A stretch of DNA of 64,000 nucleotides, taken from contig NZ_BJNG01000014.1 in assembly GCF_006539565.1 (NCBI RefSeq), positions 124,001-188,000 on the forward strand, read 5' to 3'. Source of the DNA: Pseudonocardia hydrocarbonoxydans. Lineage in GTDB: Bacteria; Actinomycetota; Actinomycetes; Mycobacteriales; Pseudonocardiaceae. A program made the translations under genes and the position numbers. The notes under the pieces were generated by a model. It saw nothing but the letters and a program-made list of their open reading frames with translations, made no database searches and was not told where the DNA came from. This document shows, one piece after another, positions 51,569 through 60,613 of the stretch (its first letter is position 1; each line of letters starts with the position of its first letter).

Positions 51569-52552
51569 TCAGAACAGGACGCGGGCCAGTGCCCGCCGGG
51601 CCGCGGTGACCCGGGCGTCGTCGGCCGCGAACAGCTCGAAGAGCCCCACGAGGTGCTCGCGCACCCGGTCGCGCTCGTCGCCGGACACGCGGCCCGCGGT
51701 GGCGACCAGGCGCGCGAACGCCGCCTCGACGGCGTCGGTGGCGACCTCCGCGTCGGCCGCGGCCAGCTGGGCGTCGACGTCGTCGGGCGCGCTGTCGGCC
51801 CGGGCCACGGCATCCGGGTCCACCGCCTCCGAGCGGGCCAGGAAGCGCACCTGCGCGAGCGCCGCCGCGGCCTGCTCGTTGGCCGGCTCGACGTTGAGGA
51901 TGTCCCGGTAGGCGGCCTCGGCCGCCGCGTAGTCACCCTGTTCGAGGGCGTCCTCGGCCGCGGTGAAGCGCGGGTCATCCGGCTCCTCGGGCTCCGGGGC
52001 CCCGCCGCGCGCGGCGGCCTCGGCCTCGGCGATCGCCGGCATCCGCTCGCGCAGCGCATCGAGCAGCGAGGAGATCCACTCCCGGACCTGCGACTCGGGC
52101 AGCGCCCCGTTGAAGGCGTCGACCGGCTGGCCGCCGACCACGGCCACGACCATCGGGATCGACTGGGCGCCGAACGCCTGCGCGATCCGCGGGTTGGCGT
52201 CGACGTCGACCTTCGCCAGGATCCACGACCCGTTGCCGGCCGCGGCGAGCCGCTCCAGCACCGGTGACAGCTGCTTGCACGGCCCGCACCACTCGGCCCA
52301 CAGGTCGACGACGACGGGCACCTGGAGCGACCGCTCCAGCACGTCGGCCTGGAACCCGGCCTCGGTGACGTCGATGACGAACCCACCGGGCGGGCCTCCG
52401 CGGGCGCCGGCGGGACCACCGGGCTGCGAAGCGGGTGCGGGACGGTTGGCGGCGTCGGATCGGGCCTTCAGCGCGGACAGATCGACCGCACCGGACATCG
52501 CGGAGGACAGCGCAGCCGTCTGGGCCGCCCGACGGGGATCAGGTCGTGACAC
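51569..52552 (-). CDS. Thioredoxin-TPR protein (CnoX/YbbN-like, Rv1324-like)
   Basis: A 327-residue cytoplasmic protein. A thioredoxin domain ([20 protein letters not shown], active site WCGPC, then cis-Pro loop [12 protein letters not shown]) is followed by a tetratricopeptide region ([39 protein letters not shown]). This layout is that of CnoX chaperedoxins, which protect clients and hand them to GroEL; the actinobacterial form keeps the redox CxxC. The GTG at 52552 was chosen because CAGGAT lies 7 nt upstream, giving a leaderless start; ATG 52561 is the alternative. It occupies the place of Rv1324 between glgB and the thiolase gene in mycobacteria. Confidence 0.87.
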   Translation of the reverse strand: MSRPDPRRAAQTAALSSAMSGAVDLSALKARSDAANRPAPASQPGGPAGARGGPPGGFVIDVTEAGFQADVLERSLQVPVVVDLWAEWCGPCKQLSPVLERLAAAGNGSWILAKVDVDANPRIAQAFGAQSIPMVVAVVGGQPVDAFNGALPESQVREWISSLLDALRERMPAIAEAEAAARGGAPEPEEPDDPRFTAAEDALEQGDYAAAEAAYRDILNVEPANEQAAAALAQVRFLARSEAVDPDAVARADSAPDDVDAQLAAADAEVATDAVEAAFARLVATAGRVSGDERDRVREHLVGLFELFAADDARVTAARRALARVLF

Positions 52553-52895
52553 GGGTCCCATCCTGGCACGCGGAGACCGGTCGCGACGCCCGGGTCGCAC
52601 CCCGCCGCCCCTCCGCGCGGCGACGGACGCCCCCCGCGCGGGCACACCGGGCGAACCGGGCGTCTGCGCTGATCACGTCGCCGTGCCCGTCGGGGCACCC
52701 GGACGGCATCACCCGATCCGGCAGCGTCGATGACTCTCCGTCACCTCCCCGCGCGCCGGAACGGCTCCGTTGATCACCGGACCGGCGGAGCACCACGACC
52801 CCGAGGGAGTCGTTGAGGATGTGTGAGTGACACCGCTGTCGCTCTCCGTAGACACTCGCCGGCCGCCCGCGGCCACCCCACCCGGAGGAGCTCCC
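52553..52895. other. Divergent intergenic region, 343 bp
   Basis: Holds the presumed promoter of the thioredoxin-TPR gene and, at its right end, the ribosome-binding site GGAGGAG of the small membrane protein. A weak stem (GCTCCG 52764-52769 with CGGAGC 52786-52791) is present. I see no gene. Confidence 0.4.
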
Positions 52896-53189
52896 ATGAG
52901 CACGGACAAGACCGTCGCCGACCGCCTGCTCGACGACGCCCGCGCCAAGACCGCGCGCGAGGAGAGCGCGACCCTGGGCAAGATCGCCCTGATCGTCGGC
53001 GTCGTGGCGCTGCTCGCCAGCCCGATCTCGATCCTGGGCTGGGTGTTCGGCGCCGCCGCCCTCGGTCTCGGTGTGGCCGCCGTGCGCCGCCCGGCGTCGG
53101 CCAAGCAGGCCAAGATCGCCATGGTGCTGGGCTCCGCCGCGATCCTCGTCGGCGTCTTCTTCTTCACCCTGAACGTGGCCCAGAGCTGA
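52896..53189 (+). CDS. Small membrane protein with two helices
   Basis: A 97-residue protein with a soluble basic/acidic start (STDKTVADRLLDDARAKTAREE) and two membrane helices (LIVGVVALLASPISILGWVF and MVLGSAAILVGVFFF) joined by a short basic loop, resembling DUF4190-type proteins. The ATG has GGAGGAG 7 nt upstream. Function unknown. Confidence 0.7.
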   Translation: MSTDKTVADRLLDDARAKTAREESATLGKIALIVGVVALLASPISILGWVFGAAALGLGVAAVRRPASAKQAKIAMVLGSAAILVGVFFFTLNVAQS

Positions 53190-53211
53190 TCCGCACCGGG
53201 CCCACCGCCGC

Positions 53212-53934
53212 TCACCCGTCGCGCCGGAGCTCCTCGCCGATCAGTCGGGCGAGCTCGGCGGGCCGGGTGAGCATCGGGAAGTGCCCGCCCGCCATCTCGA
53301 CCACCTCGGCGCCCGGGACGACCGCGCCCGTCCGCCCCCATCGCGGGTCGACGACGCGGTCGGCGGCGCAGACGACCTGCACCGTGCGGACCGCCGGCCA
53401 TGCGCTGAGGGGGCCGACCTCCCTGGTCACCGTCCAGTCCTGGGGCCGCAGCGTGCCGACCGCCTCCCTGACCACCGCGGGCGAGGCCTCCTCGGCCACA
53501 CCGGCGTAGAGGTTCTCGACGGCCGCCTCCACCGGCCAGGACGTGGTGCCGTCGTCGTGGCGGAGCTGCCCGCGGCCGAACCCCTCGGCCATGATCCCCG
53601 GCTCGGCCCGGGTGCGGGCGTGCCAGGACGTCCCGGGGAGCGGGACCAGGGCGGCCACCAGCACCAGCGCGGCGACCCGTTCCGTGCCCAGCCGCTGGGC
53701 CACGACCGGCACCGTGAGCCCGCCCAGCGAGTGCCCGACCAGCACGACCCGGCCCGCGGGACCGGCCGCGGCGACCACCGCGTCGACGTAGTCGTCCGTC
53801 CCGGCACCGGGCCGGTGGCTCGGCAGGTCGACCGCCACGGCGTCGTGGCCCGCGGCGGCCAGCTCCGCCAGCACCGGTGCCCAGCACCTCCCGTCGTGCC
53901 ACGCCCCGTGCACCAGCACGGCGCGCGTGCTCAC
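53212..53934 (-). CDS. Alpha/beta hydrolase
   Basis: A 240-residue serine hydrolase of the MhpC/RsbQ-like type. LVHGAWHDGRCWAPVL forms the oxyanion-hole turn, VVLVGHSLGGLTVPVV holds the nucleophile Ser, VVCAADRVVDP the acid and MAGGHFPMLTRP the catalytic His. The substrate is unknown; an esterase role is likely. GTG at 53934 overlaps the stop of the thiamine-binding-type gene by 4 nt, so the two are co-translated. Confidence 0.87.
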   Translation of the reverse strand: MSTRAVLVHGAWHDGRCWAPVLAELAAAGHDAVAVDLPSHRPGAGTDDYVDAVVAAAGPAGRVVLVGHSLGGLTVPVVAQRLGTERVAALVLVAALVPLPGTSWHARTRAEPGIMAEGFGRGQLRHDDGTTSWPVEAAVENLYAGVAEEASPAVVREAVGTLRPQDWTVTREVGPLSAWPAVRTVQVVCAADRVVDPRWGRTGAVVPGAEVVEMAGGHFPMLTRPAELARLIGEELRRDG

Positions 53935-54254
53935 GCCGGCCCCGGCCGGTCCACGTCGTCGAGGGCCGCCTCGACGCGCTCCACCTTCGCGCGCAGCTGC
54001 CCGCTGTCGAACCCGGGCCGGATGTCGGCCTTGAGCACCAGGCTGACCCGCGGCGCCCTGGCCTGCACGGCCTCCACCGCGGCCTTGACCACCGCCATGC
54101 CCTCGTCCCAGGTCTCGGACTCGATCGTGGTGAACATGGAGGTGGTCTCGTGGGGCAGGCCGGAGGCGCGGACGACGCGGACGGCCTCGGCGACCACGTC
54201 GCCGACACTGTCGGAGCCGCCACCCGCGGGCGCGATGCTGAAGGCGAAGAGCAT
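53931..54254 (-). CDS. MTH1187/YkoF-type thiamine-binding protein
   Basis: A 107-residue ferredoxin-like-fold protein (FAFSIAPAGGGSDSVGDVV, ETTSMFTTIESETWDEGMAV, RVSLVLKADIRPG) of the DUF77/MTH1187 family, members of which bind thiamine or related cytosolic ligands. ATG at 54254 matches the family start MLFAFSIAP. No thiamine riboswitch is evident upstream. It is coupled to an alpha/beta hydrolase gene and divergent from a MarR regulator 72 bp away. Confidence 0.8.
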   Translation of the reverse strand: MLFAFSIAPAGGGSDSVGDVVAEAVRVVRASGLPHETTSMFTTIESETWDEGMAVVKAAVEAVQARAPRVSLVLKADIRPGFDSGQLRAKVERVEAALDDVDRPGPA

Positions 54255-54312
54255 GGTCGACAGCGTGCCCCAGCGGCCCGGCCGAGCGCGAGGGCCCACC
54301 CACCCGCACTGC

Positions 54313-54318
54313 TAGCGT
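54313..54318 (+). promoter_or_regulatory. -10-like TAGCGT of the MarR gene (leaderless)
   Basis: TAGCGT ends 8 nt before the ATG at 54327, in the 72-bp divergent gap. Confidence 0.45.
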
Positions 54319-54326
54319 CGTGGGTC

Positions 54327-54830
54327 ATGGCCCCCCGCGACCCACTGCCCTTCGACCCCATCATGCGGGCCGCGGACCTGTGGGCCGAGCGGATCGGGCC
54401 GTCCGGGGCGATGGCCGCGGTCACCAGCGTGATGCGCGTGCAGCAGATCCTGCTCTCCGCGGTGGACGGCGCCCTGCGCCCGCACGGCCTCACCTTCGCC
54501 CGGTACGAGGCGCTGGTGCTGCTCACCTTCGCCCGCAGCGGCCGGTTGCCGATGCGGGTGATGGGCGAGCGGCTGCAACTGCACCCCACCAGCGTGACCA
54601 ACATCGTCGACCGCCTGCAGGCCGACGGGCTGGTGCGGCGCGTCCCGCACCCCACCGACCGCCGCGCCACCCTCGTGGAGATCACCGACAGCGGAGCGGA
54701 GCTGCGCGCCCGCGCCACCGAGTCGGTGACGGCCGTCGACTTCGGGCTCGGCGGGCTCGACGACGAGCAGCGGGCCCAGCTCACCGCGCTCCTGGGCGAG
54801 GTCCGCCGGGCCGCGGGCGACTTCGGCTGA
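54327..54830 (+). CDS. MarR-family transcriptional regulator
   Basis: A 167-residue winged-helix regulator. The dimerisation helix MAAVTSVMRVQQILLSAVDG is followed by FARYEALVLLTFA, the recognition segment MRVMGERLQLHPTSVTNIVD and the wing VRRVPHPTDRRATLVEIT. MarR proteins usually repress their own or adjacent genes and respond to small ligands; the divergent thiamine-binding/hydrolase pair is the obvious candidate target. No clear palindrome was found in the 72-bp gap. Confidence 0.92.
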   Translation: MAPRDPLPFDPIMRAADLWAERIGPSGAMAAVTSVMRVQQILLSAVDGALRPHGLTFARYEALVLLTFARSGRLPMRVMGERLQLHPTSVTNIVDRLQADGLVRRVPHPTDRRATLVEITDSGAELRARATESVTAVDFGLGGLDDEQRAQLTALLGEVRRAAGDFG

Positions 54831-55080
54831 CCCCGGGGCATCCCACCCGCCGTCACGGAGCCCCGCCCGTCCCCCGCCGATCGGGCCGGCGGCCCGGCCA
54901 CACCCGCATGGTGCGCCCGGTCCGCGACGACCCGCCCGGCGGTGCCGCCCGCCTGCCCCGCCTGCGCCGGCCCCAGCCGAACCCCACCACCGCACCTCCG
55001 GCCGATCCGGCCACCACGCACGCCGAGCACGTCGCCAGGTCCACGTCCGTCCCCCGTCCCGGTCGTTGACGGCCTGTTGC
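54831..55080. other. Intergenic region between MarR and XRE genes
   Basis: About 250 bp plus the operator region described separately. It includes an open frame of 53 codons (54908-55069, Pro/Arg-rich) that I do not consider a convincing gene. CCCCGGGG near 54832-54839 could be part of a weak terminator. A CGTTGAC half-site lies at 55064-55070. Confidence 0.35.
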
Positions 55081-55095
55081 GTCAACGGCGTTGAC
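55081..55095. promoter_or_regulatory. Perfect palindrome GTCAACGGCGTTGAC, likely operator of the XRE gene
   Basis: Seven-base arms around a single central base, directly overlapping the -35 box of the XRE promoter and with another half-site (CGTTGAC) at 55064-55070. The position is ideal for autorepression. Confidence 0.6.
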
Positions 55096-55119
55096 AGTAG
55101 GCGCGGGGGCCGACAGTCT
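55091..55119 (+). promoter_or_regulatory. Promoter of the XRE gene: TTGACA-N17-CAGTCT
   Basis: A perfect consensus -35 (55091-55096), 17-bp spacer and a -10-like CAGTCT (55114-55119) ending 6 nt before the ATG, giving a leaderless transcript. It is the best sigma-70-type promoter in the window. Confidence 0.65.
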
Positions 55120-55125
55120 GGGTCC

Positions 55126-56289
55126 ATGACCGAGCCGGACGGCACGTCCCGGGCCGGTGCCGACACCCCGGCCCGGTCGGCCCTGCGCGGCGCCCGGGCC
55201 GCACGGGGCTGGTCGCAGACCGACGCGGCGCGCGCGCTGCGCGAGCTCGCCGGGCGCCGGGGCGGGCCCGAGGCCTCCGCGGCCAGCCTCAAGACGCAGC
55301 TGTCCCGGTGGGAGAACGGTCACGCCCGGCCCGAGCCCGAGTACCGGTCCCTGCTCGCCGAGCTCTACGACCGCACCGCGGGCGAGCTGGGGCTGGCGCC
55401 CGTCTCCGAGCCGGACGGGCGGGCGCGCCTGCGCGCGGAGCTGGCCGGCGCCGCCGCGGCCGACGGGACCGTCGTGCAGCAGTGGGCGGTGCAGCTCGCC
55501 GCCGCACACCGCATCGACGACGAGCTCGGTGCGGCCGGGGCGGCGGGCGTCACGACGGCCCTGGTCGAGCAGCTCACCCGCACCCTGCGGCACACCCTGG
55601 AGCCCGGGCGCCGGGCGGCGGTCGCCGGGGTGCTCGCCGGTGCGGCCCTGCTGGCCGGGCGCCAGCGCCTCGACGCCGACGACCCGGACGGGGCGTGGCG
55701 ACAGCTCGACGTCGCCGGGGCGGCGGCGCGGGAGTCCGCCTCCCCGGCGCTGACGGTGGCGGCGGCCGTCGGCCGGGCCGAGGTCCTGTGCGAGATCGGC
55801 ATGGCCCACCGGGCCGTCGCCGTGCTGGACGTCCCCGACCGGGAGACGGGCCCGGCCGGTCCGCCACCGGACGCCGCGGCCCGTACCCGCCTGGCGGCGG
55901 CCCGCGCGGTGGCCCACGCCGCCGCGGGCGACGCGCCGGCCACCCGGCGGGCGCTCGAGGAGGCGGCCCGGTCGTTCCCGGCGATCGACGCGGTCCGTCC
56001 GGGTGGGCCGGCCGTCGAGCTCGCCGACCTCCATCGGTGGCACGGTCGCGCGCTGCTCGAGCTGGGCGATCCGGCGGCGGCCGGGCCACTGAGGTCCGCA
56101 CTGGCCGCGGGGCCCACCTCGGCCCGGGCCCGCGCCGAGATCCACACCGACCTCTCCCGGGCGCTCGCCGGTGCCGACGACACCGCAGCGGCCGGGCACG
56201 CCCGGCAGGCCAGGGCGCTCGCGGAACGCATCGGCTTCCGGAGCACAATCGCCCGGCTCGACGGGCACCCGCCGGGGCGGCCCCGGTGA
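55126..56289 (+). CDS. XRE-family regulator with helical repeat domain
   Basis: A 387-residue protein. The N-terminal helix-turn-helix (residues 20-85: LRGARAARGWSQTDAARALR, SLKTQLSRWENGHARPEPEY) is followed by about 300 helical residues with TPR-like pairs (AWRQLDVAGAAARESASPAL, AVGRAEVLCEIGMAHRAVAV, LHRWHGRALLELGDPAAAGP). This is the actinobacterial XRE-TPR type, which often senses small signals or peptides through the repeat domain. A perfect palindrome and a consensus promoter lie immediately upstream, arguing for autoregulation. Convergent with meaB, 11 bp apart. Confidence 0.87.
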   Translation: MTEPDGTSRAGADTPARSALRGARAARGWSQTDAARALRELAGRRGGPEASAASLKTQLSRWENGHARPEPEYRSLLAELYDRTAGELGLAPVSEPDGRARLRAELAGAAAADGTVVQQWAVQLAAAHRIDDELGAAGAAGVTTALVEQLTRTLRHTLEPGRRAAVAGVLAGAALLAGRQRLDADDPDGAWRQLDVAGAAARESASPALTVAAAVGRAEVLCEIGMAHRAVAVLDVPDRETGPAGPPPDAAARTRLAAARAVAHAAAGDAPATRRALEEAARSFPAIDAVRPGGPAVELADLHRWHGRALLELGDPAAAGPLRSALAAGPTSARARAEIHTDLSRALAGADDTAAAGHARQARALAERIGFRSTIARLDGHPPGRPR

Positions 56290-56300
56290 ACGGCCGCGGG

Positions 56301-57272
56301 CTACCGCCCGGTGACGCTGTGGGCGAGCTCGTCGGCGGCGGCGTAGGGATCGAGCTCCCCGGCCACCACGCGCTCGGCCAGGCGGGGCAGCCCGGAGCGG
56401 TCGCCGATCCGGGCCCGCACCCGCTCCAGGGTGATCGCCTGGATCTCCGCCTCGGCGCGGGCGAGGCGGCGCCGCGTCCGTTCACCGCCCGCGTCCATCC
56501 ACTCCCGATGGGCGTCGAGGGCGGCGACGAGCTCGTCCACGCCCTCACCCCGGGCGGCCACCGTCGGCACCACGGGCCGCTGCCAGCCGCAGCCCCCGTC
56601 CCCGCCGTCGAGCGACATCATGTGCCGCAGGTCCCGCACGGTCTGGGCGGCGCCGTCGCGGTCGGCCTTGTTCACCACGAAGACGTCGGCGATCTCCAGG
56701 ATCCCCGCCTTCGCGGCCTGCACCCCGTCCCCCATCCCCGGGGCGAGCAGGACGACGGTGGTGTCGGCGAGCGCCACCACCTCGATCTCGCTCTGACCCA
56801 CACCGACGGTCTCCACGAGCACGACGTCGCAGCCGGCCGCGTCGAGCACCCGCAGTGCCTGCGGGGTGGCCCAGGCGAGCCCTCCCAGGTGCCCGCGGGT
56901 GGCCATCGACCGGATGAACACGCCGTCGTCGGTGGCGTGCTCCCCCATCCGCACCCGGTCGCCGAGCAGCGCCCCGCCGGAGAACGGGGAGGACGGATCG
57001 ACGGCGAGCACACCGACCCGTCGGCCCCGGGCGCGCAGGGCGCCGACCAGCACCGACGTCGAGGTCGACTTGCCGACGCCCGGAGGCCCGGTCAGCCCCA
57101 CCACGTGCGCCCGTCCCGCGTGGGGGGCCAGCGCGGCCGCGACGGCGCGCAGGTCCGCCGCGCCGGCGTCGCTGTCCGCCCCGCTCTCCACCAGCGAGAT
57201 CAGCCGGGCGACGGCGCGCGCCTCACCGCGCCGGGCCCGCTCGACGAGATCGGGGACGTCGGGGCGGGGCAT
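56301..57272 (-). CDS. meaB: Methylmalonyl-CoA mutase-associated GTPase MeaB
   Basis: A 323-residue G3E-family GTPase that loads and protects coenzyme B12 in methylmalonyl-CoA (and ethylmalonyl-CoA) mutase. The P-loop is GLTGPPGVGKST. VGVLAVDPSSPFSGGALLGDR, FIRSMATRGHLGG, VETVGVGQSE and NKADRDGA (G4) are all present, and the C-terminal dimerisation arm follows. It lies 12 bp downstream of the thiolase gene on the same strand and is presumably co-transcribed. The mutase genes are not in the window. Confidence 0.95.
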   Translation of the reverse strand: MPRPDVPDLVERARRGEARAVARLISLVESGADSDAGAADLRAVAAALAPHAGRAHVVGLTGPPGVGKSTSTSVLVGALRARGRRVGVLAVDPSSPFSGGALLGDRVRMGEHATDDGVFIRSMATRGHLGGLAWATPQALRVLDAAGCDVVLVETVGVGQSEIEVVALADTTVVLLAPGMGDGVQAAKAGILEIADVFVVNKADRDGAAQTVRDLRHMMSLDGGDGGCGWQRPVVPTVAARGEGVDELVAALDAHREWMDAGGERTRRRLARAEAEIQAITLERVRARIGDRSGLPRLAERVVAGELDPYAAADELAHSVTGR

Positions 57273-57284
57273 GCGGGCCGGGGA

Positions 57285-58478
57285 TCAGCTCGAGGCGGGC
57301 ACGCGGAGGATCAGGGCGTCGCCCTGTCCGCCGCCACCGCACAGTGCGGCCGCACCCACGCCGCCGCCGCGGCGCTTGAGCTCCAGGGCGAGGTGCAGCG
57401 CGAGCCGGGCCCCGGAGGCCCCGATCGGGTGGCCGAGCGCGATGGCCCCGCCGTTGGGGTTCACCTTCTCCGGGTCCACCCCGAGCTTGCGGGTCGACAC
57501 CACCCCGACCGCCGCGAAGGCCTCGTTGATCTCGATGACGTCCAGGTCGGCGGGCTCGATGCCCTCCTTGCGGCACGCCGCCGCGATGGCGTTGGCCGGC
57601 TGCTCGTGCAGGCTGGAGTCGTCGGGCCCGGCCACCATGCCCTGCGCACCGATCTCGGCGAGCCAGGTGAGGCCGAGCTCCTCGGCCTTGGCCCTGCTCA
57701 TCACGACCACGGCGGTCGCGCCGTCCGAGATCGGCGACGACGTGCCGGCGGTGATCGTGCCGTCGGCCGAGAAGGCCGGGCGCAGCTTGCCCAGGCCCTC
57801 GGCGGTGGTGTCCGGACGGATGCCCTCGTCGGCGTCCACCACGAGCGGGTCGCCCTTGCGCTGCGGCACGTGCACCGCGGTGATCTCCTCGCCGAACAGC
57901 CCGTTCTCGACGGCGCGGCCCGCGCGCTGGTGCGACTGCGCGGCGAACTCGTCCTGGTCGGCCCGGGTGATCTCGTACCGCGCGTTGTGCTTCTCGGTCG
58001 AGGCGCCCATGGAGACCTGGTCGAACGAGTCGTGCAGGCCGTCGAAGGCCATGTGGTCGAGCATCGTGACGTCGCCGTACTTGAACCCGGCACGCGACTT
58101 CGACAGCAGGTGGGGCGCCTGGGTCATCGACTCCTGGCCGCCGGCCACGATGATGTCGTACTCGCCGGCCCGGATGAGCTGGTCGGCCAGCGCGATGGCG
58201 TTGAGCCCCGACAGGCACACCTTGTTGATGGTCAGGGCGGGCACGTCCATGCCGATGCCCGCGGCCACGGCGGCCTGGCGGGCGGGGATCTGCCCGGCGC
58301 CCGCCGTCAGCACCTGCCCCATGATCACGTACTGCACCTGCTCGGGGCCGACACCGGCCCGCTCCAGTGCGGCCTTGATCGCGACCCCGCCGAGCTGGGC
58401 GCCGGTGAAGTCCTTGAGCTGGCCCAGCAACCGTCCCATCGGGGTGCGAGCGCCTGCGACGATGACGGAACCGGACAC
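57285..58478 (-). CDS. Acetyl-CoA C-acetyltransferase (FadA4/AtoB type)
   Basis: A 397-residue thiolase that condenses two acetyl-CoA to acetoacetyl-CoA or runs in reverse. The catalytic Cys is in [15 protein letters not shown], the acid/base pair in [16 protein letters not shown] and [11 protein letters not shown], and the substrate loop includes [15 protein letters not shown]. Context with ccr, epimerase and hydroxyacyl-CoA dehydrogenase points to the first step of the ethylmalonyl-CoA route. The order thiolase - divergent methylmalonyl-CoA epimerase matches Rv1323-Rv1322A. Confidence 0.95.
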   Translation of the reverse strand: MSGSVIVAGARTPMGRLLGQLKDFTGAQLGGVAIKAALERAGVGPEQVQYVIMGQVLTAGAGQIPARQAAVAAGIGMDVPALTINKVCLSGLNAIALADQLIRAGEYDIIVAGGQESMTQAPHLLSKSRAGFKYGDVTMLDHMAFDGLHDSFDQVSMGASTEKHNARYEITRADQDEFAAQSHQRAGRAVENGLFGEEITAVHVPQRKGDPLVVDADEGIRPDTTAEGLGKLRPAFSADGTITAGTSSPISDGATAVVVMSRAKAEELGLTWLAEIGAQGMVAGPDDSSLHEQPANAIAAACRKEGIEPADLDVIEINEAFAAVGVVSTRKLGVDPEKVNPNGGAIALGHPIGASGARLALHLALELKRRGGGVGAAALCGGGGQGDALILRVPASS

Positions 58479-58614
58479 GGAGGACCTCCAGCAGCTGCGG
58501 TGGTGTGGTCAGAGTGGCCGTGACCCTACCCGGCGAGTCGCACCGCGGCCGGGGTCGTGACCTGGTCGACCTCGTGACGCGGAGCACATGCGCACGTCAC
58601 CGAGTGGATGCGGT

Positions 58615-58620
58615 TACATT
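58615..58620 (+). promoter_or_regulatory. -10-like TACATT of the epimerase gene (leaderless)
   Basis: TACATT, one of the closest -10 matches in the window, ends 6 nt before the ATG at 58627. Confidence 0.5.
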
Positions 58621-58626
58621 CCGCCC

Positions 58627-59064
58627 ATGGGAGAGCACACGATCATCGGGGTGGACCACGTCGGCATCGCCGTCGCCGACCTGGACGAGGCGATCGCCTG
58701 GTACGGCGACACGCTCGGCCTGGTGGCCACGCACGTGGAGACCAACGAGGAGCAGGGCGTGCGGGAGGCGATGCTGTCGGCCCCCGGCGACGACGGGGGC
58801 GCGGCCATCCAGCTGCTCGCCCCGCTGCGTCCCGACTCGCCGATCGGGAAGTTCCTCGACCGCAACGGCCCCGGCATCCAGCAGATGGCCTACCGGGTGG
58901 TCGACATCGACGCCACCTGCGCGGCGCTGCGGGAGAAGGGCGTGCGACTGCTCTACCCCGAGCCGAAGCGGGGCACGGCCGAGTCCCGCATCAACTTCCT
59001 GCACCCGAAGGACGCGGGGGGCGTGCTGGTCGAGCTGGTCGAGCCGGCGGCCGGGGGGCACTGA
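58627..59064 (+). CDS. mce: Methylmalonyl-CoA epimerase
   Basis: A 145-residue vicinal-oxygen-chelate protein that interconverts (R)- and (S)-methylmalonyl-CoA (and ethylmalonyl-CoA). The two beta-alpha-beta modules start at GVDHVGIAVADLDEAIAWY and GIQQMAYRVVDIDA. Metal ligands are the His in VDHVGIAV, His/Gln in the second module and the Glu of VLVELVEP; SRINFLHPKDAGGVLVEL is the family's end. ATG at 58627 is preferred to the upstream in-frame start because of the leaderless -10. Divergent from the thiolase gene. Confidence 0.95.
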   Translation: MGEHTIIGVDHVGIAVADLDEAIAWYGDTLGLVATHVETNEEQGVREAMLSAPGDDGGAAIQLLAPLRPDSPIGKFLDRNGPGIQQMAYRVVDIDATCAALREKGVRLLYPEPKRGTAESRINFLHPKDAGGVLVELVEPAAGGH

Positions 59065-59160
59065 CCCGACCCGGCCCCGTTACCCGGACCGGGTGGTCCT
59101 GACCACCTGGACGGGGCGCTGCGCGCCACGGGCGGGTACCATACCGCGCAGTAACCTTTG

Positions 59161-59175
59161 GGATGCCAAGCATCC
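59161..59175 (+). promoter_or_regulatory. Inverted repeat GGATGC-CAA-GCATCC upstream of ccr
   Basis: A perfect 6-bp inverted repeat with a 3-nt centre, 31 bp before the ccr GTG and about 18 bp after a -10-like TACCAT (59137-59142). It could be an operator or a leader hairpin. Confidence 0.4.
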
Positions 59176-59205
59176 GACCCACGACTCAGCCATCGGAGGC
59201 CAGCC

Positions 59206-60537
59206 GTGCTGGAGATCCGCGACGCCATCCTCGCCGGACAGTTCGACACCGTGGGCGCGCTCGACGTACCCGAGCACTACCGCGGCGTCACCGTGCACGC
59301 CGACGAGGCCGAGATGTTCGCCGGGATCCCGTCCCGCGAGAAGGACCCGCGCAAGAGCCTGCACGTCGAGGACGTCGCCACGCCGGAGCTCGGCCCGGGC
59401 GAGGCGATCGTCGCGGTCATGGCGAGCGCGATCAACTACAACACCGTGTGGACCTCGATCTTCGAGCCGGTGTCGACCTTCGGCTTCCTCAAGCGCTACG
59501 GCCGGATCTCCCCGCTCACCGCCCGCCACGACCTGCCCTACCACGTGGTCGGCTCCGACCTGGCCGGCGTGGTGCTGCGCACCGGGCCCGGGGTGAACGC
59601 CTGGAAGCCCGGCGACCAGGTGGTCGCGCACTGCCTGTCGGTGGAGATGGAGAGCCCCGACGGCCACGGCGACTCGATGATGGACCCCGAGCAGCGCATC
59701 TGGGGCTTCGAGACCAACTTCGGCGGTCTCGCCGAGCTCGCGCTGGTCAAGTCCAACCAGCTGATGCCCAAGCCCGCCCACCTCAGCTGGGAGGAGGCGG
59801 CCGCGCCCGGGCTGGTGAACTCCACCGCCTACCGCCAGCTCGTCTCCCGCAACGGCGCCGGCATGAAGCAGGGCGACAACGTGCTCATCTGGGGCGCCTC
59901 GGGCGGCCTGGGCTCCTACGCCACGCAGTTCGCCCTCAACGGCGGCGCCACCCCGATCTGCGTGGTGTCGTCCGCGGCCAAGGCCGAGGTCTGCCGCAAG
60001 ATGGGTGCCGAGCTGATCATCGACCGGTCCGCCGAGGACTACCGCTTCTGGCGCGACGAGCACAACCAGGACCCCAAGGAGTGGAAGCGCCTCGGCGCGA
60101 AGATCCGCGAGCTCACCGGCGGTGAGGACCCCGACATCGTCTTCGAGCACCCGGGCCGCGAGACCTTCGGCGCCTCGGTCTACGTCACCCGCAAGGGCGG
60201 CACCATCGTCACCTGCGCCTCCACCTCCGGCTACATGCACAGCTTCGACAACCGCTACCTGTGGATGAACCTCAAGCGGATCATCGGCTCGCACTTCGCG
60301 AACTACCGCGAGTCCTTCGAGGCCAACCGCCTGATCGACAAGGGCCTCATCCACCCCACCCTGTCCAAGGTCTACCCCCTCGCCGAGACCGGTCAGGCCG
60401 CGATGGACGTCCACACCAACAGCCACCAGGGCAAGGTCGGCGTCCTCGCCCTCGCGCCCGAGGAGGGCCTGGGCGTCACCGACCCGGAGAAGCGCGCCCA
60501 GCACCTCGAGGCGATCAACCGCTTCCGGGGGATCTGA
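59206..60537 (+). CDS. ccrA: Crotonyl-CoA carboxylase/reductase
   Basis: A 443-residue NADPH-dependent medium-chain dehydrogenase/reductase that reductively carboxylates crotonyl-CoA to ethylmalonyl-CoA, the key step of the ethylmalonyl-CoA pathway and a source of C4 polyketide extender units. Typical features are ASAINYNTVWTSIFEPVSTF, HVVGSDLAGVVLRTGPGV, the nucleotide-binding IWGASGGLGSYATQFAL, DIVFEHPGRETFGASVYV and IIGSHFANYRE. GTG at 59206 has CGGAGG 7 nt upstream. An inverted repeat (59161-59175) lies in the leader. Confidence 0.97.
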   Translation: MLEIRDAILAGQFDTVGALDVPEHYRGVTVHADEAEMFAGIPSREKDPRKSLHVEDVATPELGPGEAIVAVMASAINYNTVWTSIFEPVSTFGFLKRYGRISPLTARHDLPYHVVGSDLAGVVLRTGPGVNAWKPGDQVVAHCLSVEMESPDGHGDSMMDPEQRIWGFETNFGGLAELALVKSNQLMPKPAHLSWEEAAAPGLVNSTAYRQLVSRNGAGMKQGDNVLIWGASGGLGSYATQFALNGGATPICVVSSAAKAEVCRKMGAELIIDRSAEDYRFWRDEHNQDPKEWKRLGAKIRELTGGEDPDIVFEHPGRETFGASVYVTRKGGTIVTCASTSGYMHSFDNRYLWMNLKRIIGSHFANYRESFEANRLIDKGLIHPTLSKVYPLAETGQAAMDVHTNSHQGKVGVLALAPEEGLGVTDPEKRAQHLEAINRFRGI

Positions 60538-60600
60538 CCACGTCAGGGTGACGAATCCCACCACGGGGAGTGTGCACCGGGCCGGCCGGAGACGAGCCGG

Positions 60601-60606
60601 TACGGT
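60601..60606 (+). promoter_or_regulatory. -10-like TACGGT of the coiled-coil gene (leaderless)
   Basis: TACGGT ends 7 nt before the ATG at 60614. Confidence 0.45.
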
Positions 60607-60613
60607 GACCTCC

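Noticed and set aside
53931-54326. Thiamine riboswitch upstream of the thiamine-binding-type gene
   Set aside because: The upstream gap is only 72 bp and no THI-box-like sequence was seen.
54908-55069. 53-codon open frame between the MarR and XRE genes
   Set aside because: Pro/Arg-rich, no ribosome-binding site, and it ends next to the XRE operator; not convincing.
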